From: Salinicoccus sp. RF5
GTDB lineage: Bacteria > Bacillota > Bacilli > Staphylococcales > Salinicoccaceae
NCBI RefSeq assembly: GCF_020786625.1
Contig: NZ_JAJGRC010000002.1
Span: 62,001-126,000 of the forward strand
Reading direction: 5' to 3'
Length of the DNA: 64,000 nt
The notes under the pieces are model-generated. The model made no database searches. It was not told where the DNA came from and worked only from the letters and a program-made list of their open reading frames with translations. Shown here in pieces: positions 41,334-49,481 of the stretch; the stretch's first letter is position 1, and each line of letters begins with the position of its first letter. The translations under genes and the position numbers were made by a program.

Positions 41334-41693
41334 CTATTTAAAGAATTCTTTTGTAGAAATTTCAAGTGCGCTTGCGAGCTTGCCTTCATAATTGAAGCCA
41401 TGCATGATGAATTCATTGTTCTCATTGACTTCGAAGTGTGTGAGGCCAAGCACATAGACCCAGCCGCCGTTGTCGAGTTTCAGGCCGACACGGTACTGGC
41501 CTTCGTCACCACCCCTGATTGCACCCTGAGTGTAGTTCACCGGGACATTCCTGAGGAACATGCCTGCATTGAATACCTGGTCATCCAGATGGCTCGCATA
41601 CATCCCGCTCGTCACTTCGACGTGGATATATACCTTCTTGTCCTGGTAGCTGTTCAAAAGCTCCTGTACCTCTTCGCGGTTGATCTTCTCCAT
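41334..41693 (-). CDS. yojF: YojF family protein (DUF1806)
   Basis: 119 residues, full length for the family. Characteristic stretches are KVYIHVEVTSGMYA, FLRNVPVNYTQGAIRG and GGWVYVLGLTHFE. No enzymatic role is established to my knowledge. Its constant pairing with bshB2 suggests a role in bacillithiol metabolism. An AAGGAG ribosome site lies about 11 bases before the ATG. It is the first gene of yojF-bshB2-folE2. Confidence 0.9.
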   Translation of the reverse strand: MEKINREEVQELLNSYQDKKVYIHVEVTSGMYASHLDDQVFNAGMFLRNVPVNYTQGAIRGGDEGQYRVGLKLDNGGWVYVLGLTHFEVNENNEFIMHGFNYEGKLASALEISTKEFFK

Positions 41694-41721
41694 TGTGTGA
41701 AACGCTCCTTAAAACAGCATA

Positions 41722-41754
41722 CACAAAAGAGATAGGCGTGCTATCTCTTTTGTG
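41722..41754 (-). terminator. Terminator after pdxK
   Basis: A perfect 14-bp stem CACAAAAGAGATAG/CTATCTCTTTTGTG with a 5-base loop, between the pdxK stop and the yojF start. The T-run lies within the stem. Confidence 0.75.
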
Positions 41755-41761
41755 GCTGTAG

Positions 41762-42592
41762 CTATATCTGTTCTTCTGTGACTTCGATCTGCTCTACAGT
41801 ATTCGCTGCACCATGGCGGACGACGCCGACATGATCGTTCATCTTCCAGCCGTTCTTGATGGCTGAAGTGACGAAAGCTTTGGCGTTCTTGATCGCTTCA
41901 AGCGGCTCCTGTCCATTGGCAAGGTTAGCCGTGATGGCCGCTGCGAACGTGCATCCGGCACCATGGTTGTAGGAGGCGTCAATCTTGTCGCTTGAAAGCA
42001 GGTGGAATGCCTTGCCATCATAGTATACATCGACAGCCTTTTCACCTTCGATCTCGGAGCCGCCTTTGATGATGACGTGCTGTGCGCCTTTGGAATGGAT
42101 GACTTCTGCGCATTTCTTTGCGGCATCCAGAGTCTTCGGCGTCTTGTATCCGGCAAGCTGTCCCGCTTCAAAGAGGTTTGGTGTCACGACTGTTGCATGC
42201 GGGAGCAAGTGCTCGACCATCGCGTCAACAAGGCCCGGGTTGAGGACTTCGTCGTCGCCCTTGCAGACCATGACAGGGTCGATGACGAAATGCTTCGCTT
42301 CACTGTTGAGATAGGCATCCTTGCTGCGCTCGATGACCTCTTCTGAAGGGAGCATGCCCGTCTTTATCGCATCCGGTGAAATTGAAAGTGCTGTCGCAAT
42401 CTGTGCGTCAACGACATTGAGTGGTATTGGATTGACACCATGGGACCATGTTTCAGGGTCCATCGTCACAATCGTAGTCAGTGCCGTCATGCCATACGTT
42501 TCATGTTCCTGGAATGTTTTCAGGTCGGCTGCAATGCCTGCACCGCCACTTGTATCTGAACCTGCAATTGTGAGTGTTTTTTTAAGTGCCAT
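41762..42592 (-). CDS. pdxK: Pyridoxine/hydroxymethylpyrimidine kinase
   Basis: 276 residues, ribokinase-like fold. Motifs: TIAGSDTSGGAGIAADLKTF at the N-terminus, VIDPVMVCKGDDEVL, and the anion-hole segment NHGAGCTFAAAI. The last is diagnostic of the ThiD/PdxK group and retains the catalytic Cys typical of the staphylococcal pyridoxal kinase branch. It phosphorylates pyridoxine or pyridoxal; ThiD activity cannot be excluded. A GGAGGAATT site precedes the ATG. It is transcribed alone. Confidence 0.9.
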   Translation of the reverse strand: MALKKTLTIAGSDTSGGAGIAADLKTFQEHETYGMTALTTIVTMDPETWSHGVNPIPLNVVDAQIATALSISPDAIKTGMLPSEEVIERSKDAYLNSEAKHFVIDPVMVCKGDDEVLNPGLVDAMVEHLLPHATVVTPNLFEAGQLAGYKTPKTLDAAKKCAEVIHSKGAQHVIIKGGSEIEGEKAVDVYYDGKAFHLLSSDKIDASYNHGAGCTFAAAITANLANGQEPLEAIKNAKAFVTSAIKNGWKMNDHVGVVRHGAANTVEQIEVTEEQI

Positions 42593-42672
42593 GAGTTGAA
42601 TTCCTCCAATGTCATTAATAATGATATTTTACTATAACGAGGGGTATATTTCTAGAGACATGCTTGATTAGA

Positions 42673-42681
42673 TGATATAAT
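42673..42681 (+). promoter_or_regulatory. Extended -10 promoter of ung
   Basis: TGA then TATAAT (42676-42681) forms a full extended -10 about 25 bases before the ung start codon. The -35 is weak. Confidence 0.6.
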
Positions 42682-42706
42682 CAAACTTTAGACAGAGGTG
42701 AGGATC

Positions 42707-43360
42707 ATGAAATGGGAAGATGTCTTCCAATCGATAAAAGAAGAGAGCGACTTTTCCAATCTGGAATCGACACTTGAAGAGAAATACGAGTCGGGGGAAG
42801 TGTTCCCGCCGCGTGAACAGATATATACAGCATTCGAACTGACACCGCTTGAAAATGTGAAGGTCGTCATACTGGGACAGGATCCCTACCATGGGAAAGG
42901 CCAGTCGCACGGCCTTGCCTTTTCAGTCAATGACGGCGTCAAAATACCGCCATCCCTGAGGAATATGTATAAGGAGCTGGAATCGGACCTCGGCATCAAA
43001 AGGACGACCGGCAGCCTGAAGGACTGGGCGAGAGAAGGCGTACTGCTGCTCAATACAGTATTGACCGTTGATGCCAACCAGGCGAATTCCCACCGTGGAC
43101 TCGGCTGGGAACCGTTTACGGACGGCGTCATCAGCCATGTATCGGACAACCTGGAGCATGTGGTGTTCATCCTCTGGGGCAAGCCGGCCCAGAAGAAGGA
43201 ACGGCTGATCGATACATCGAAGCATTGTGTCATCAAGTCGACCCACCCAAGTCCGCTGTCGGCACACAGGGGTTTCTTCGGCACCCGTCCATTCAGCCGG
43301 GCCAATGAGTACCTGGAGGCGCATGGGAGAGCTCCTGTGGACTGGAGTGAACAGGAATGA
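42707..43360 (+). CDS. ung: Uracil-DNA glycosylase
   Basis: 217 residues from the ATG at 42707 (AGAGGTG six bases before; a GTG at 42698 lies within that site). Active-site motifs are LGQDPYHG (Asp59 as the water-activating residue) and [13 protein letters not shown]. Ung removes uracil from DNA arising from cytosine deamination or dUTP incorporation. The stop overlaps the next gene's ATG (ATGA). Confidence 0.97.
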   Translation: MKWEDVFQSIKEESDFSNLESTLEEKYESGEVFPPREQIYTAFELTPLENVKVVILGQDPYHGKGQSHGLAFSVNDGVKIPPSLRNMYKELESDLGIKRTTGSLKDWAREGVLLLNTVLTVDANQANSHRGLGWEPFTDGVISHVSDNLEHVVFILWGKPAQKKERLIDTSKHCVIKSTHPSPLSAHRGFFGTRPFSRANEYLEAHGRAPVDWSEQE

Positions 43361-43671
43361 GGCAGGAAATCATTGCAGAACTGAAGCAGGAGCTCCACAG
43401 GATGGAAGTGGCCAGCCAGCCGCATGAATTCGAGAAGCACCTGTATGCGATGGAACGGCTGCTCGGCCTGCTGAAATCGGAGACGGGCAGCGTGCAGCAC
43501 CCCGCCCCGCCGGCTGGAGCGCAGGATGGGCAGATGCTGTCGGAAGAGGACCGCATGATGCTCGAGCAGATGGGCGGCAAGGTGTCCGGAACGAAGCCGG
43601 CGCCGGCGACCCGCGAAACACTCAGGACAGACGATGGCTTCGGAAACGGCGAGTCACTGTTCGATTTCTAG
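43357..43671 (+). CDS. DUF5327/YwdI family protein
   Basis: 104 residues. An N-terminal helical part ([16 protein letters not shown] and [14 protein letters not shown]) is followed by a Pro/Ala-rich linker and a short acidic end GESLFDF. It matches the small YwdI-like protein that follows ung in Bacillales. Function unknown. It starts within the ung stop, so it depends on ung translation. Confidence 0.8.
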   Translation: MRQEIIAELKQELHRMEVASQPHEFEKHLYAMERLLGLLKSETGSVQHPAPPAGAQDGQMLSEEDRMMLEQMGGKVSGTKPAPATRETLRTDDGFGNGESLFDF

Positions 43672-43694
43672 ATTGATTCAAAGGAGAAAAGGAA

Positions 43695-44060
43695 ATGAAG
43701 ACTTTCATCATACTCGGGGCGGTCAATGCATTCATATCGGTTGCGCTCGGAGCCTTCGGGGCACACGGCCTCGAAGGGAAGATCAGTGAGCATTACATGA
43801 GTGTCTGGGAAAAGGCAGTGTCCTACCAGATGTACCACGCACTTGGACTTATAGCGGTCGGCATCCTCGTCCAGGCGACGGGAGCACCGCTGCTCGGGGC
43901 AGCCGGATGGCTGATGCTGCTCGGCATCATCTTCTTCAGCGGCTCCCTGTATATCCTTGCGGTCAGCGGCATCTCCATACTCGGTGCCATCACGCCGATC
44001 GGCGGGGTACTCTTTCTGGCCGGATGGGTATGCCTCATCATCGGTATGATCAGGCTGTAA
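43695..44060 (+). CDS. DUF423 family membrane protein (YwdK-like)
   Basis: 121 residues with four membrane segments (about 3-24, 43-62, 68-88, 95-118). The family signature [12 protein letters not shown] occurs near the N-terminus, followed by YQMYHALGL. No biochemical role is known. Third gene of the ung operon, closed by a terminator. Confidence 0.9.
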   Translation: MKTFIILGAVNAFISVALGAFGAHGLEGKISEHYMSVWEKAVSYQMYHALGLIAVGILVQATGAPLLGAAGWLMLLGIIFFSGSLYILAVSGISILGAITPIGGVLFLAGWVCLIIGMIRL

Positions 44061-44069
44061 TACCTTATC

Positions 44070-44097
44070 GGACTCCATTTGGTGGGGTCCTTTTTTT
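44070..44097 (+). terminator. Terminator of the ung operon
   Basis: GGACTCC pairs with GGGGTCC (one G-T pair), followed by seven T residues. Confidence 0.88.
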
Positions 44098-44120
44098 ATG
44101 CTTAAAATCCAAAGTGCATG

Positions 44121-44156
44121 TTTACATCTTCTGCATATTGGTATATACTTATATAC
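44121..44156 (+). promoter_or_regulatory. Promoter and operator of the GntR-ABC operon
   Basis: TTTACA (44121-44126), 17 bases, TATACT (44144-44149). A perfect palindrome GTATATACTTATATAC (44141-44156) covers the -10 and start point, so it is a likely operator for the GntR product. Confidence 0.75.
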
Positions 44157-44187
44157 ATAACTATATAACTAGTTAGGAGGGGTGCAT

Positions 44188-44568
44188 ATGGCGGGGGTGC
44201 TCAATGACAAGAAGCCCATCTTTGAACAGATCAAGGATTGGATCAGCGACCAGATCATCGATGGGACGCTCAAGGCGCATGACAGGATTCCTTCCACAAA
44301 TGAAATCGTCCAGTTCTATAAGGTGAACCACCTGACGGTGGCAAAAGGCGTCAATCAGCTCGTCGATGAAGGGGTCATCTATAAGAAGCGGGGGGTCGGC
44401 ATGTTCGTCGCACCCGAGGCGAGGGGTGTGCTGCTCAACGGCAGGAAAGAGCGTTTTGTCAGTGAATATTTGAAACCGATGATCGAGGAAGCGGAGAAGC
44501 TTGGCCTTACCAGGCAGGAGATTGAAGGATTGATTCATGAGATGGAGGGGAATATGGATGTCGAATAG
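44188..44568 (+). CDS. GntR-family regulator, YtrA type
   Basis: 126 residues from the ATG at 44188, seven bases after AGGAGG. A winged helix-turn-helix fills residues 8-75 (PIFEQIKDWISDQIIDGTL, RIPSTNEIVQFYKVNHLTVAKGVNQLVDEGVIYKKRGVGMFV). A short C-terminal helical tail, rather than a ligand domain, defines the YtrA subfamily, which usually represses an adjoining ABC operon. Its own promoter carries a palindrome over the -10, implying autorepression. The organisation resembles pmtR-pmtA-pmtB of staphylococci. Confidence 0.9.
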   Translation: MAGVLNDKKPIFEQIKDWISDQIIDGTLKAHDRIPSTNEIVQFYKVNHLTVAKGVNQLVDEGVIYKKRGVGMFVAPEARGVLLNGRKERFVSEYLKPMIEEAEKLGLTRQEIEGLIHEMEGNMDVE

Positions 44569-45442
44569 TGTATTGGAAATCAAAAATGCGTCCTTGAACA
44601 TAAAGAAGGATACGATACTGGAGGACGTCAGCCTGAAGATGGAGACGGGCAGGGTCTACGGGCTGCTCGGCAGAAATGGCGCAGGAAAGACATCATTGCT
44701 GTCACTGATCGCCTCCTTCAGGAAACCGACACGCGGGGTGGTGACGATCGACGGCCAGGATCCGTACGAGAACGCCGATCTGATGCCCAAGGTGGATTTC
44801 CTCTACGAAGCCGACTACTCTGAGGAATACCGGACACCTGAGGATTTCTGCAGAATGACGAAGCGATACAAGGAGGATTTCGATACCGATTATGCGTATG
44901 AACTGCTCGATGGCTTCAAGATCGATCGCAGGAAGGCGCTCAACCGCATGTCAAAAGGGCAGCAGGCCGCGGTGAATGCGGTGCTCGGTCTTGCATCGAA
45001 TGCACCGGTCACCATTTTTGACGAGGTGACGAACGGTATGGACGCCCCATCAAGGGAGTATTTCTACCAGCAGGTGGTTGAAGCGAATGCACGCACCCCG
45101 AGAATCCTGATCCTCTCCACCCATATCGTATCCGAGATGGAATATCTGTTTGATGAGGTCATCATCATCCATCAGGGGAGGGTGATGATGCAGGAGCCGC
45201 TGGATATATTCCTTGAGCGTGGCTTCAGGGTCACCGGGCCGACGGAGAAGGTGTCCGAATTCACCCGTGGGATGGATGTGCTTGCGACCGAGCATCTCGG
45301 GCCCACCCAATCCGACATGGTGCTTGGGCATCTGGAAGAGCCGCAGAAGCAGGAAGCGCAGTCGCGTCATTTGAACATTGCACCTTTGAAACTGCAGGAA
45401 TTATTTATCAGAATGACTGAAGACAGGGAGGGTGTACAATGA
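44558..45442 (+). CDS. ABC transporter ATP-binding protein
   Basis: 294 residues from the ATG at 44558 (GGAGGGG upstream), overlapping the GntR gene by 11 bases. Walker A is GRNGAGKT at 38-45, the signature region NRMSKGQQAAVN, Walker B TIFDEVTNGMD, and the switch histidine lies in STHIVSE. It is similar to PmtA/YtrB-type exporters. The C-terminal ~70 residues extend past the core domain. Likely cargo could be membrane-active peptides, by analogy only. Confidence 0.9.
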   Translation: MSNSVLEIKNASLNIKKDTILEDVSLKMETGRVYGLLGRNGAGKTSLLSLIASFRKPTRGVVTIDGQDPYENADLMPKVDFLYEADYSEEYRTPEDFCRMTKRYKEDFDTDYAYELLDGFKIDRRKALNRMSKGQQAAVNAVLGLASNAPVTIFDEVTNGMDAPSREYFYQQVVEANARTPRILILSTHIVSEMEYLFDEVIIIHQGRVMMQEPLDIFLERGFRVTGPTEKVSEFTRGMDVLATEHLGPTQSDMVLGHLEEPQKQEAQSRHLNIAPLKLQELFIRMTEDREGVQ

Positions 45443-46134
45443 ATAATAGACTGAAACTGGCAACGATGGACTTTTCGAAGGAGATCGCCAAATGGACCAT
45501 GTGGTACTTGCCGATCATGGCTGTGATATATATCCTTGTATCACTGTTCGTAAATGAGACCGAAGTGAATGAGATGTCATTCTATGCGATGGCATCCTCT
45601 GCCAATCGCATCTTCATGCTTGTAGCAGGAATATTGGCGGTATTCATGTTCCTGGAACTTGCAATCAGCCTTGGTCTGACACGTAAGACTTTCCTAAATG
45701 CCATGATTCTGACAGGTGGGGTGGTGACGATCGGCCTGGCAGTCGTAACGTGGATCCTGTCGCTTGTTCTCGGCATGATGCCATGGTTTGGAGATGGCAT
45801 CGTCGCAGCCGATACGGTGGCCGGCCCGCTGGCCCATATCGTCTCGCACCTGATAACGGCATATGTGTTCTTCCTGGCCGGCTTCATCATCAGCATCGGA
45901 TTCTACCGCGGTTTCCTCGGCGGCATGATCGCCATTGTGCTCAGCCTCGGCATTACGGCTGCGATCGATGCGATGTGGACATTCCAGACTGCAGGAACGT
46001 TCTTCAATATGGAGATGGCGGGATACGGCTCCGGCAATCTGCTGCTGACGATCATATTCAGCATCCTGCTCATACTGTTCACCATTGCGGTACTTCAATC
46101 CCTCATCCGTTCCGTGCCTGTCAAAGTGAAATAG
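45439..46134 (+). CDS. ABC transporter permease-like membrane protein
   Basis: 231 residues with six hydrophobic segments (about 22-40, 57-77, 88-112, 135-158, 164-182, 198-222). It starts in the stop of the ATPase gene (four-base overlap) and is the only membrane subunit in the operon. It would therefore work as a homodimer with the upstream ATPase. Family membership is inferred from context; no strong motif is visible. Confidence 0.8.
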   Translation: MNNRLKLATMDFSKEIAKWTMWYLPIMAVIYILVSLFVNETEVNEMSFYAMASSANRIFMLVAGILAVFMFLELAISLGLTRKTFLNAMILTGGVVTIGLAVVTWILSLVLGMMPWFGDGIVAADTVAGPLAHIVSHLITAYVFFLAGFIISIGFYRGFLGGMIAIVLSLGITAAIDAMWTFQTAGTFFNMEMAGYGSGNLLLTIIFSILLILFTIAVLQSLIRSVPVKVK

Positions 46135-46137
46135 AAA

Positions 46138-46186
46138 AAAGACCTCCCCATCATGGACGTGATCCATGCGGGGAGGTCTTTCTATT
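46138..46186 (+). terminator. Terminator of the GntR-ABC operon
   Basis: AAAGACCTCCCC (46138-46149) pairs with GGGGAGGTCTTT across a partly paired 20-base loop, then CTATTT. Confidence 0.85.
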
Positions 46187-46201
46187 TCAGGCGGTAGGGG
46201 G

Positions 46202-46297
46202 TTACTGCTTGCCTCCGCCTTTATTTTTACGGTTCTTGAATTTCCTGATTATGAATGGCAGTGCCAAAGGGATGAGTCTGCGAAGTAGACGGCCCAT
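46202..46297 (-). CDS. Small cationic membrane-type peptide, 31 residues
   Basis: A minus-strand ATG at 46297 follows GGGAGGAATCAAG, an excellent ribosome site, and opens 31 codons ending TAA at 46202. The peptide starts MGRLLRRLIPLALPFIIRKF and ends in a run of Lys, Asn and Gly. A short hydrophobic stretch (about 4-17) is flanked by arginines and lysines. Upstream on that strand TTTCAA and TATATA lie 16 bases apart, a plausible promoter. I do not recognise a named family. It is too short for standard gene callers. Confidence 0.6.
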   Translation of the reverse strand: MGRLLRRLIPLALPFIIRKFKNRKNKGGGKQ

Positions 46298-46375
46298 CTT
46301 GATTCCTCCCAACTCTCTCTCGATAAGTGTATTTATTTATATATAGCCACGTGAGAGTGTATTGAAACCTGAAAC

Positions 46376-47122
46376 TTATCTGAAAAAAGCGGATAAGGAG
46401 TCCGTCGGCAGATGAACACCTACGAAGAAGTCTCCGAAGTCGCCGTAACGTGCGGATACTTCATCAAATCTCATTTCATAGATCAGTTTCTTGAACTGCA
46501 GCATATCATCGGAGAAGAGGGTTACGCCCCATTCATATTCGTCGAGGCCGATGGAGCCCGTGATGAACTGCCTCACTTTGCCGGCATAGCTGCGGCCGAT
46601 CATGCTGTGGGAACGCATGAGTTCACGGCGCTTCTCCATATCCAGCATGTACCAGTTGTCGTCTCCCTGACGACGCTTGTCCATCGGGTAGAAGCAGATG
46701 TACTTCGATTTCGGGACTTCCGGATAGAGGCGCTTCCTGACGAATTCGTTCTGGTAAGGGTCTTCACCGGAATCTTTCGCCAGATAGTTGCTGAGCTCGA
46801 CGATGGAGACATATGAGTAGGACGGGATGAGGAAATCACTGATCTGGAGCTTGTTGAATTCGAGCTCCAATGTATTGAGTTCATCGACCGTCGGGCGCAG
46901 CATCCATAGGATCAGGTCCGCTTTCTGCCCAGTGATGTTATAGAAGGAATAGCTGCCTTCATTCTTCTGGTGCACTTCCTCCTGGCGTTCGAGGAATCCC
47001 TTCAGTTCTGACACAAGAGTGTTCAATTCTTCCTCTTCAAGCAGACGGAGGGACGGCCAGTCCACATTGTAAAGCAGGTGAAGGCTGTACCAGCCATCGA
47101 GTGTTTGTGCAGCTTCATTCAT
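46376..47122 (-). CDS. hemQ: Coproheme decarboxylase HemQ
   Basis: 248 residues, full length for the chlorite-dismutase-like HemQ family of Firmicutes. The catalytic tyrosine is Tyr145 in FYPMDKRR and the proximal heme-ligand histidine is His172 in [13 protein letters not shown]. It decarboxylates Fe-coproporphyrin III to heme b, the last step of the coproporphyrin-dependent pathway. It is divergent from pta, as in staphylococci. Confidence 0.96.
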   Translation of the reverse strand: MNEAAQTLDGWYSLHLLYNVDWPSLRLLEEEELNTLVSELKGFLERQEEVHQKNEGSYSFYNITGQKADLILWMLRPTVDELNTLELEFNKLQISDFLIPSYSYVSIVELSNYLAKDSGEDPYQNEFVRKRLYPEVPKSKYICFYPMDKRRQGDDNWYMLDMEKRRELMRSHSMIGRSYAGKVRQFITGSIGLDEYEWGVTLFSDDMLQFKKLIYEMRFDEVSARYGDFGDFFVGVHLPTDSLSAFFR

Positions 47123-47167
47123 TTGTGTATCTCTCCTTTTTTCATATCTCCCTCCATCTTACTCCAT

Positions 47168-47223
47168 AAGAAAACGTTTTAAAAGCAGATAGGGATGAAA
47201 TAATGTGACAAAAAGAGTATAAT
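47168..47223 (+). promoter_or_regulatory. pta promoter region with possible CcpA site
   Basis: TATAAT at 47218-47223 is the likely -10; the -35 is poor. AAGAAAACGTTTTAAA (47168-47183) resembles a catabolite-responsive element with two mismatches, centred about 54 bases before the expected start. CcpA activates pta from such an upstream site in Bacillus. Confidence 0.45.
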
Positions 47224-47257
47224 ATGGCGTATGCAAAGGCTAACCAAGGAGGATATT

Positions 47258-48244
47258 ATGAGTCAATTTCTAGAGAATCTCAAATCTAACCTGGAAGATA
47301 GAAATATGGAAATCGTTTTTCCGGAGGGCACAGATCCAAGAGTCCTCACTGCCGCTGTGGAACTTGCGGAAACGACATACGTCAAACCGATTGTACTCGG
47401 GGATGCGGCTGGAATAGAGGCCCTGGCTGAAAAAGAGGGGCTGGATATCAGTAAGCTCGATATGATCGACCCAGCCACCTATGAGGACAAGCAGATGCTT
47501 GCAGATGAGTTCGTGAAACGTCGCAAAGGCAAGGTGACATCGGATCAGGCACTCGAAATACTGAATGACGTCAACTACCTCGGTACGATGCTCGTATATA
47601 CGGGGAGGGCCAAAGGCCTTGTATCCGGTGCAGTCCATTCCACTCCCGACACGGTGCGTCCGGCGCTCCAGATCATCAAGACGAAGCCTGGTGTGACCCG
47701 TACAAGCGGTGTATTCTTCATGCTGCGCGGCGATGAGCTGTATGTCATGGGGGACTGTGCCATCAATCCGGAGCTGAATGCAGAAGAGATGGCTGAAGTT
47801 GCTGTGGAAGCGGCAAAGACGGCAAAGAGCTTCAGTATGGACCCACGGGTTGCATTGCTGAGCTTCTCTACAAGAGGGTCTGCAAAGACGGAAGAGACGG
47901 AAAAAGTGAAGCTTGCGACACAATACGCGAAGGAGAAGCTGCCTGAAGTGCCGATCGATGGAGAACTCCAGTTTGATGCAGCCTTCGTTCCAAGTGTAGC
48001 CGAAAAGAAGGCACCCGATTCCGAATTGAAGGGGCGTGCAAATGTATTCATATTCCCTTCCCTTGAAGCCGGCAATATCGGCTATAAGATTGCCCAGCGC
48101 CTCGGCGGCTTTGAAGCCTATGGACCCATCCTCCAGGGGCTGAACCAGCCGGTCAATGACCTTTCCCGTGGATGCTCCAAGGATGAAGTCTTCAACCTTG
48201 CACTGTTCACTGCCACACAGGCGCTGACACAGGACGATGCATAG
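47258..48244 (+). CDS. pta: Phosphate acetyltransferase
   Basis: 328 residues from the ATG at 47258, preceded by AAGGAGG. It follows the short Gram-positive Pta in full: EIVFPEGTDPRVL, GLVSGAVHSTPDTVRPALQIIKTKPG, FPSLEAGNIGYKIAQRLGG and the C-terminal NDLSRGCS. Pta interconverts acetyl-CoA and acetyl phosphate in overflow acetate metabolism, with AckA encoded elsewhere. The stop overlaps lipL by eight bases. Confidence 0.97.
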   Translation: MSQFLENLKSNLEDRNMEIVFPEGTDPRVLTAAVELAETTYVKPIVLGDAAGIEALAEKEGLDISKLDMIDPATYEDKQMLADEFVKRRKGKVTSDQALEILNDVNYLGTMLVYTGRAKGLVSGAVHSTPDTVRPALQIIKTKPGVTRTSGVFFMLRGDELYVMGDCAINPELNAEEMAEVAVEAAKTAKSFSMDPRVALLSFSTRGSAKTEETEKVKLATQYAKEKLPEVPIDGELQFDAAFVPSVAEKKAPDSELKGRANVFIFPSLEAGNIGYKIAQRLGGFEAYGPILQGLNQPVNDLSRGCSKDEVFNLALFTATQALTQDDA

Positions 48245-49058
48245 GCTGTTCCGGGAACACTGGCACTATGTGCCGATTGAAACGACACCCCATCCTTACA
48301 TGTCATTTGCCATGGATGATGTGCTTCAGGAGATTGTGAGTACAGATGGTGTGCCGAGGTTCAGGGCATGGGTCCATCATCCCTATGTCATCCTGGGACT
48401 GCATGATGCACGGCTGCCCCATCTCACGGATGGGCTTTCCTATCTGGAAGAGGCTGGATTCGACTATATCGTGAGGAACAGCGGCGGCCTTGGTGTTGTG
48501 CTCGACACGGGTGTGCTGAATGTTTCGCTCATCCTTCCGAAATCGTCAGCTGCCCAGATTGATGAGGGATACGATATGATGCTGGAGCTTGTCCGGGAAG
48601 CCTTCCCGGATACGGAAATAGAAGCGTATGAAATTGAGCACAGCTACTGCCCCGGCAGCTATGATCTGAGCATCGATGGGCGGAAGTTTGCAGGAATCTC
48701 CCAACGGAGGATCAAGCAGGGTGTCGCCGTACAGATCTATCTGTGTATTACGGGTAGTGGTGCGGAGCGCGCTGAAATAATGCGTAATTTCTATGAGGCG
48801 GCCAAGAAAGGGGAGGACACGAAGTTCTCCTACCCCGACATCCATCCAGGCGACATGGCTTCGCTGAACGAGCTGCTCGGTACGGAGCTGACTGTCGATG
48901 GTGTGCTCGAGCGCATGCTCGGCATCATCCGCAGGGAGGGGCGTCTTGAACCGCTCCCGGATATGGATGCGGCAATGCGGGACCGTTACCATCATCATAT
49001 AGAACGTATGAAGCAGCGGAATAAGGATATCCGTTCGGAAAAAGAAGATATGAAATGA
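48237..49058 (+). CDS. lipL: Octanoyl-[GcvH]:protein N-octanoyltransferase
   Basis: 273 residues, BPL/LPL fold. The amidotransferase has Cys138 in EHSYCPGSYDLSI and Lys150 in GRKFAGISQRR, which distinguishes LipL from lipoate ligases. LipL moves octanoyl from GcvH to E2 subunits of the 2-oxoacid dehydrogenases. It follows pta directly in staphylococci too, where it is often annotated lplA-like. In S. aureus the mevalonate kinase cluster comes next; here it does not. Confidence 0.9.
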   Translation: MHRLFREHWHYVPIETTPHPYMSFAMDDVLQEIVSTDGVPRFRAWVHHPYVILGLHDARLPHLTDGLSYLEEAGFDYIVRNSGGLGVVLDTGVLNVSLILPKSSAAQIDEGYDMMLELVREAFPDTEIEAYEIEHSYCPGSYDLSIDGRKFAGISQRRIKQGVAVQIYLCITGSGAERAEIMRNFYEAAKKGEDTKFSYPDIHPGDMASLNELLGTELTVDGVLERMLGIIRREGRLEPLPDMDAAMRDRYHHHIERMKQRNKDIRSEKEDMK

Positions 49059-49060
49059 AG

Positions 49061-49085
49061 AGGTCATCAATGGATGGCCTTTTTT
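49061..49085 (+). terminator. Terminator of pta-lipL
   Basis: AGGTCATC/GATGGCCT with loop AATG and a following T-run. Confidence 0.8.
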
Positions 49086-49182
49086 GTTGGGTAAACGCAA
49101 CATGGAGTATCATGACGATAGAAATACGGGCGTTTAACTCTTCCGTGGGGTGGAATATATCCTGTAAAAGGAGTGGATATGA

Positions 49183-49395
49183 ATGGCTGATGAAAAAAAT
49201 AAAAGAATGACCACAGAAGAAGATGAAGAAATGCTCAAACATCAGAAGGAACGCGGGCTTGAGGATGAAGTCAAGGAAGATGTCCCTCCAGACAGCCCGC
49301 CAAGCCAAAGGGGCAAAGAGGAGGCCGAAAGGAAAGAGGACGTGCAGAAGCAGAAGAATGAGAAGCGTCCCCTCGGCAATGAAGAAGACAAGTAG
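49183..49395 (+). CDS. Highly charged small hypothetical protein
   Basis: 70 residues, over half of them Glu, Asp, Lys or Arg. No hydrophobic core, membrane segment or cysteine is present, so it is probably disordered. A good ribosome site (AAAAGGAGTGG) precedes the ATG and a terminator follows, so it looks like a single-gene unit. I recognise no family. It might be a stress-induced hydrophilic protein, but that is only a composition-based guess. Confidence 0.65.
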   Translation: MADEKNKRMTTEEDEEMLKHQKERGLEDEVKEDVPPDSPPSQRGKEEAERKEDVQKQKNEKRPLGNEEDK

Positions 49396-49418
49396 CATCT
49401 TCCAATGCGCATGGTACA

Positions 49419-49449
49419 GGGCTGCCCATCTTTGGTAGCCCTTATTTTT
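49419..49449 (+). terminator. Terminator after the charged small protein
   Basis: GGGCTGCC/GGTAGCCC (one G-T pair) with loop CATCTTT, then TTATTTTT. Confidence 0.85.
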
Positions 49450-49481
49450 ATGATATTATAGGGGCATAGGAGGGCAGTGGG

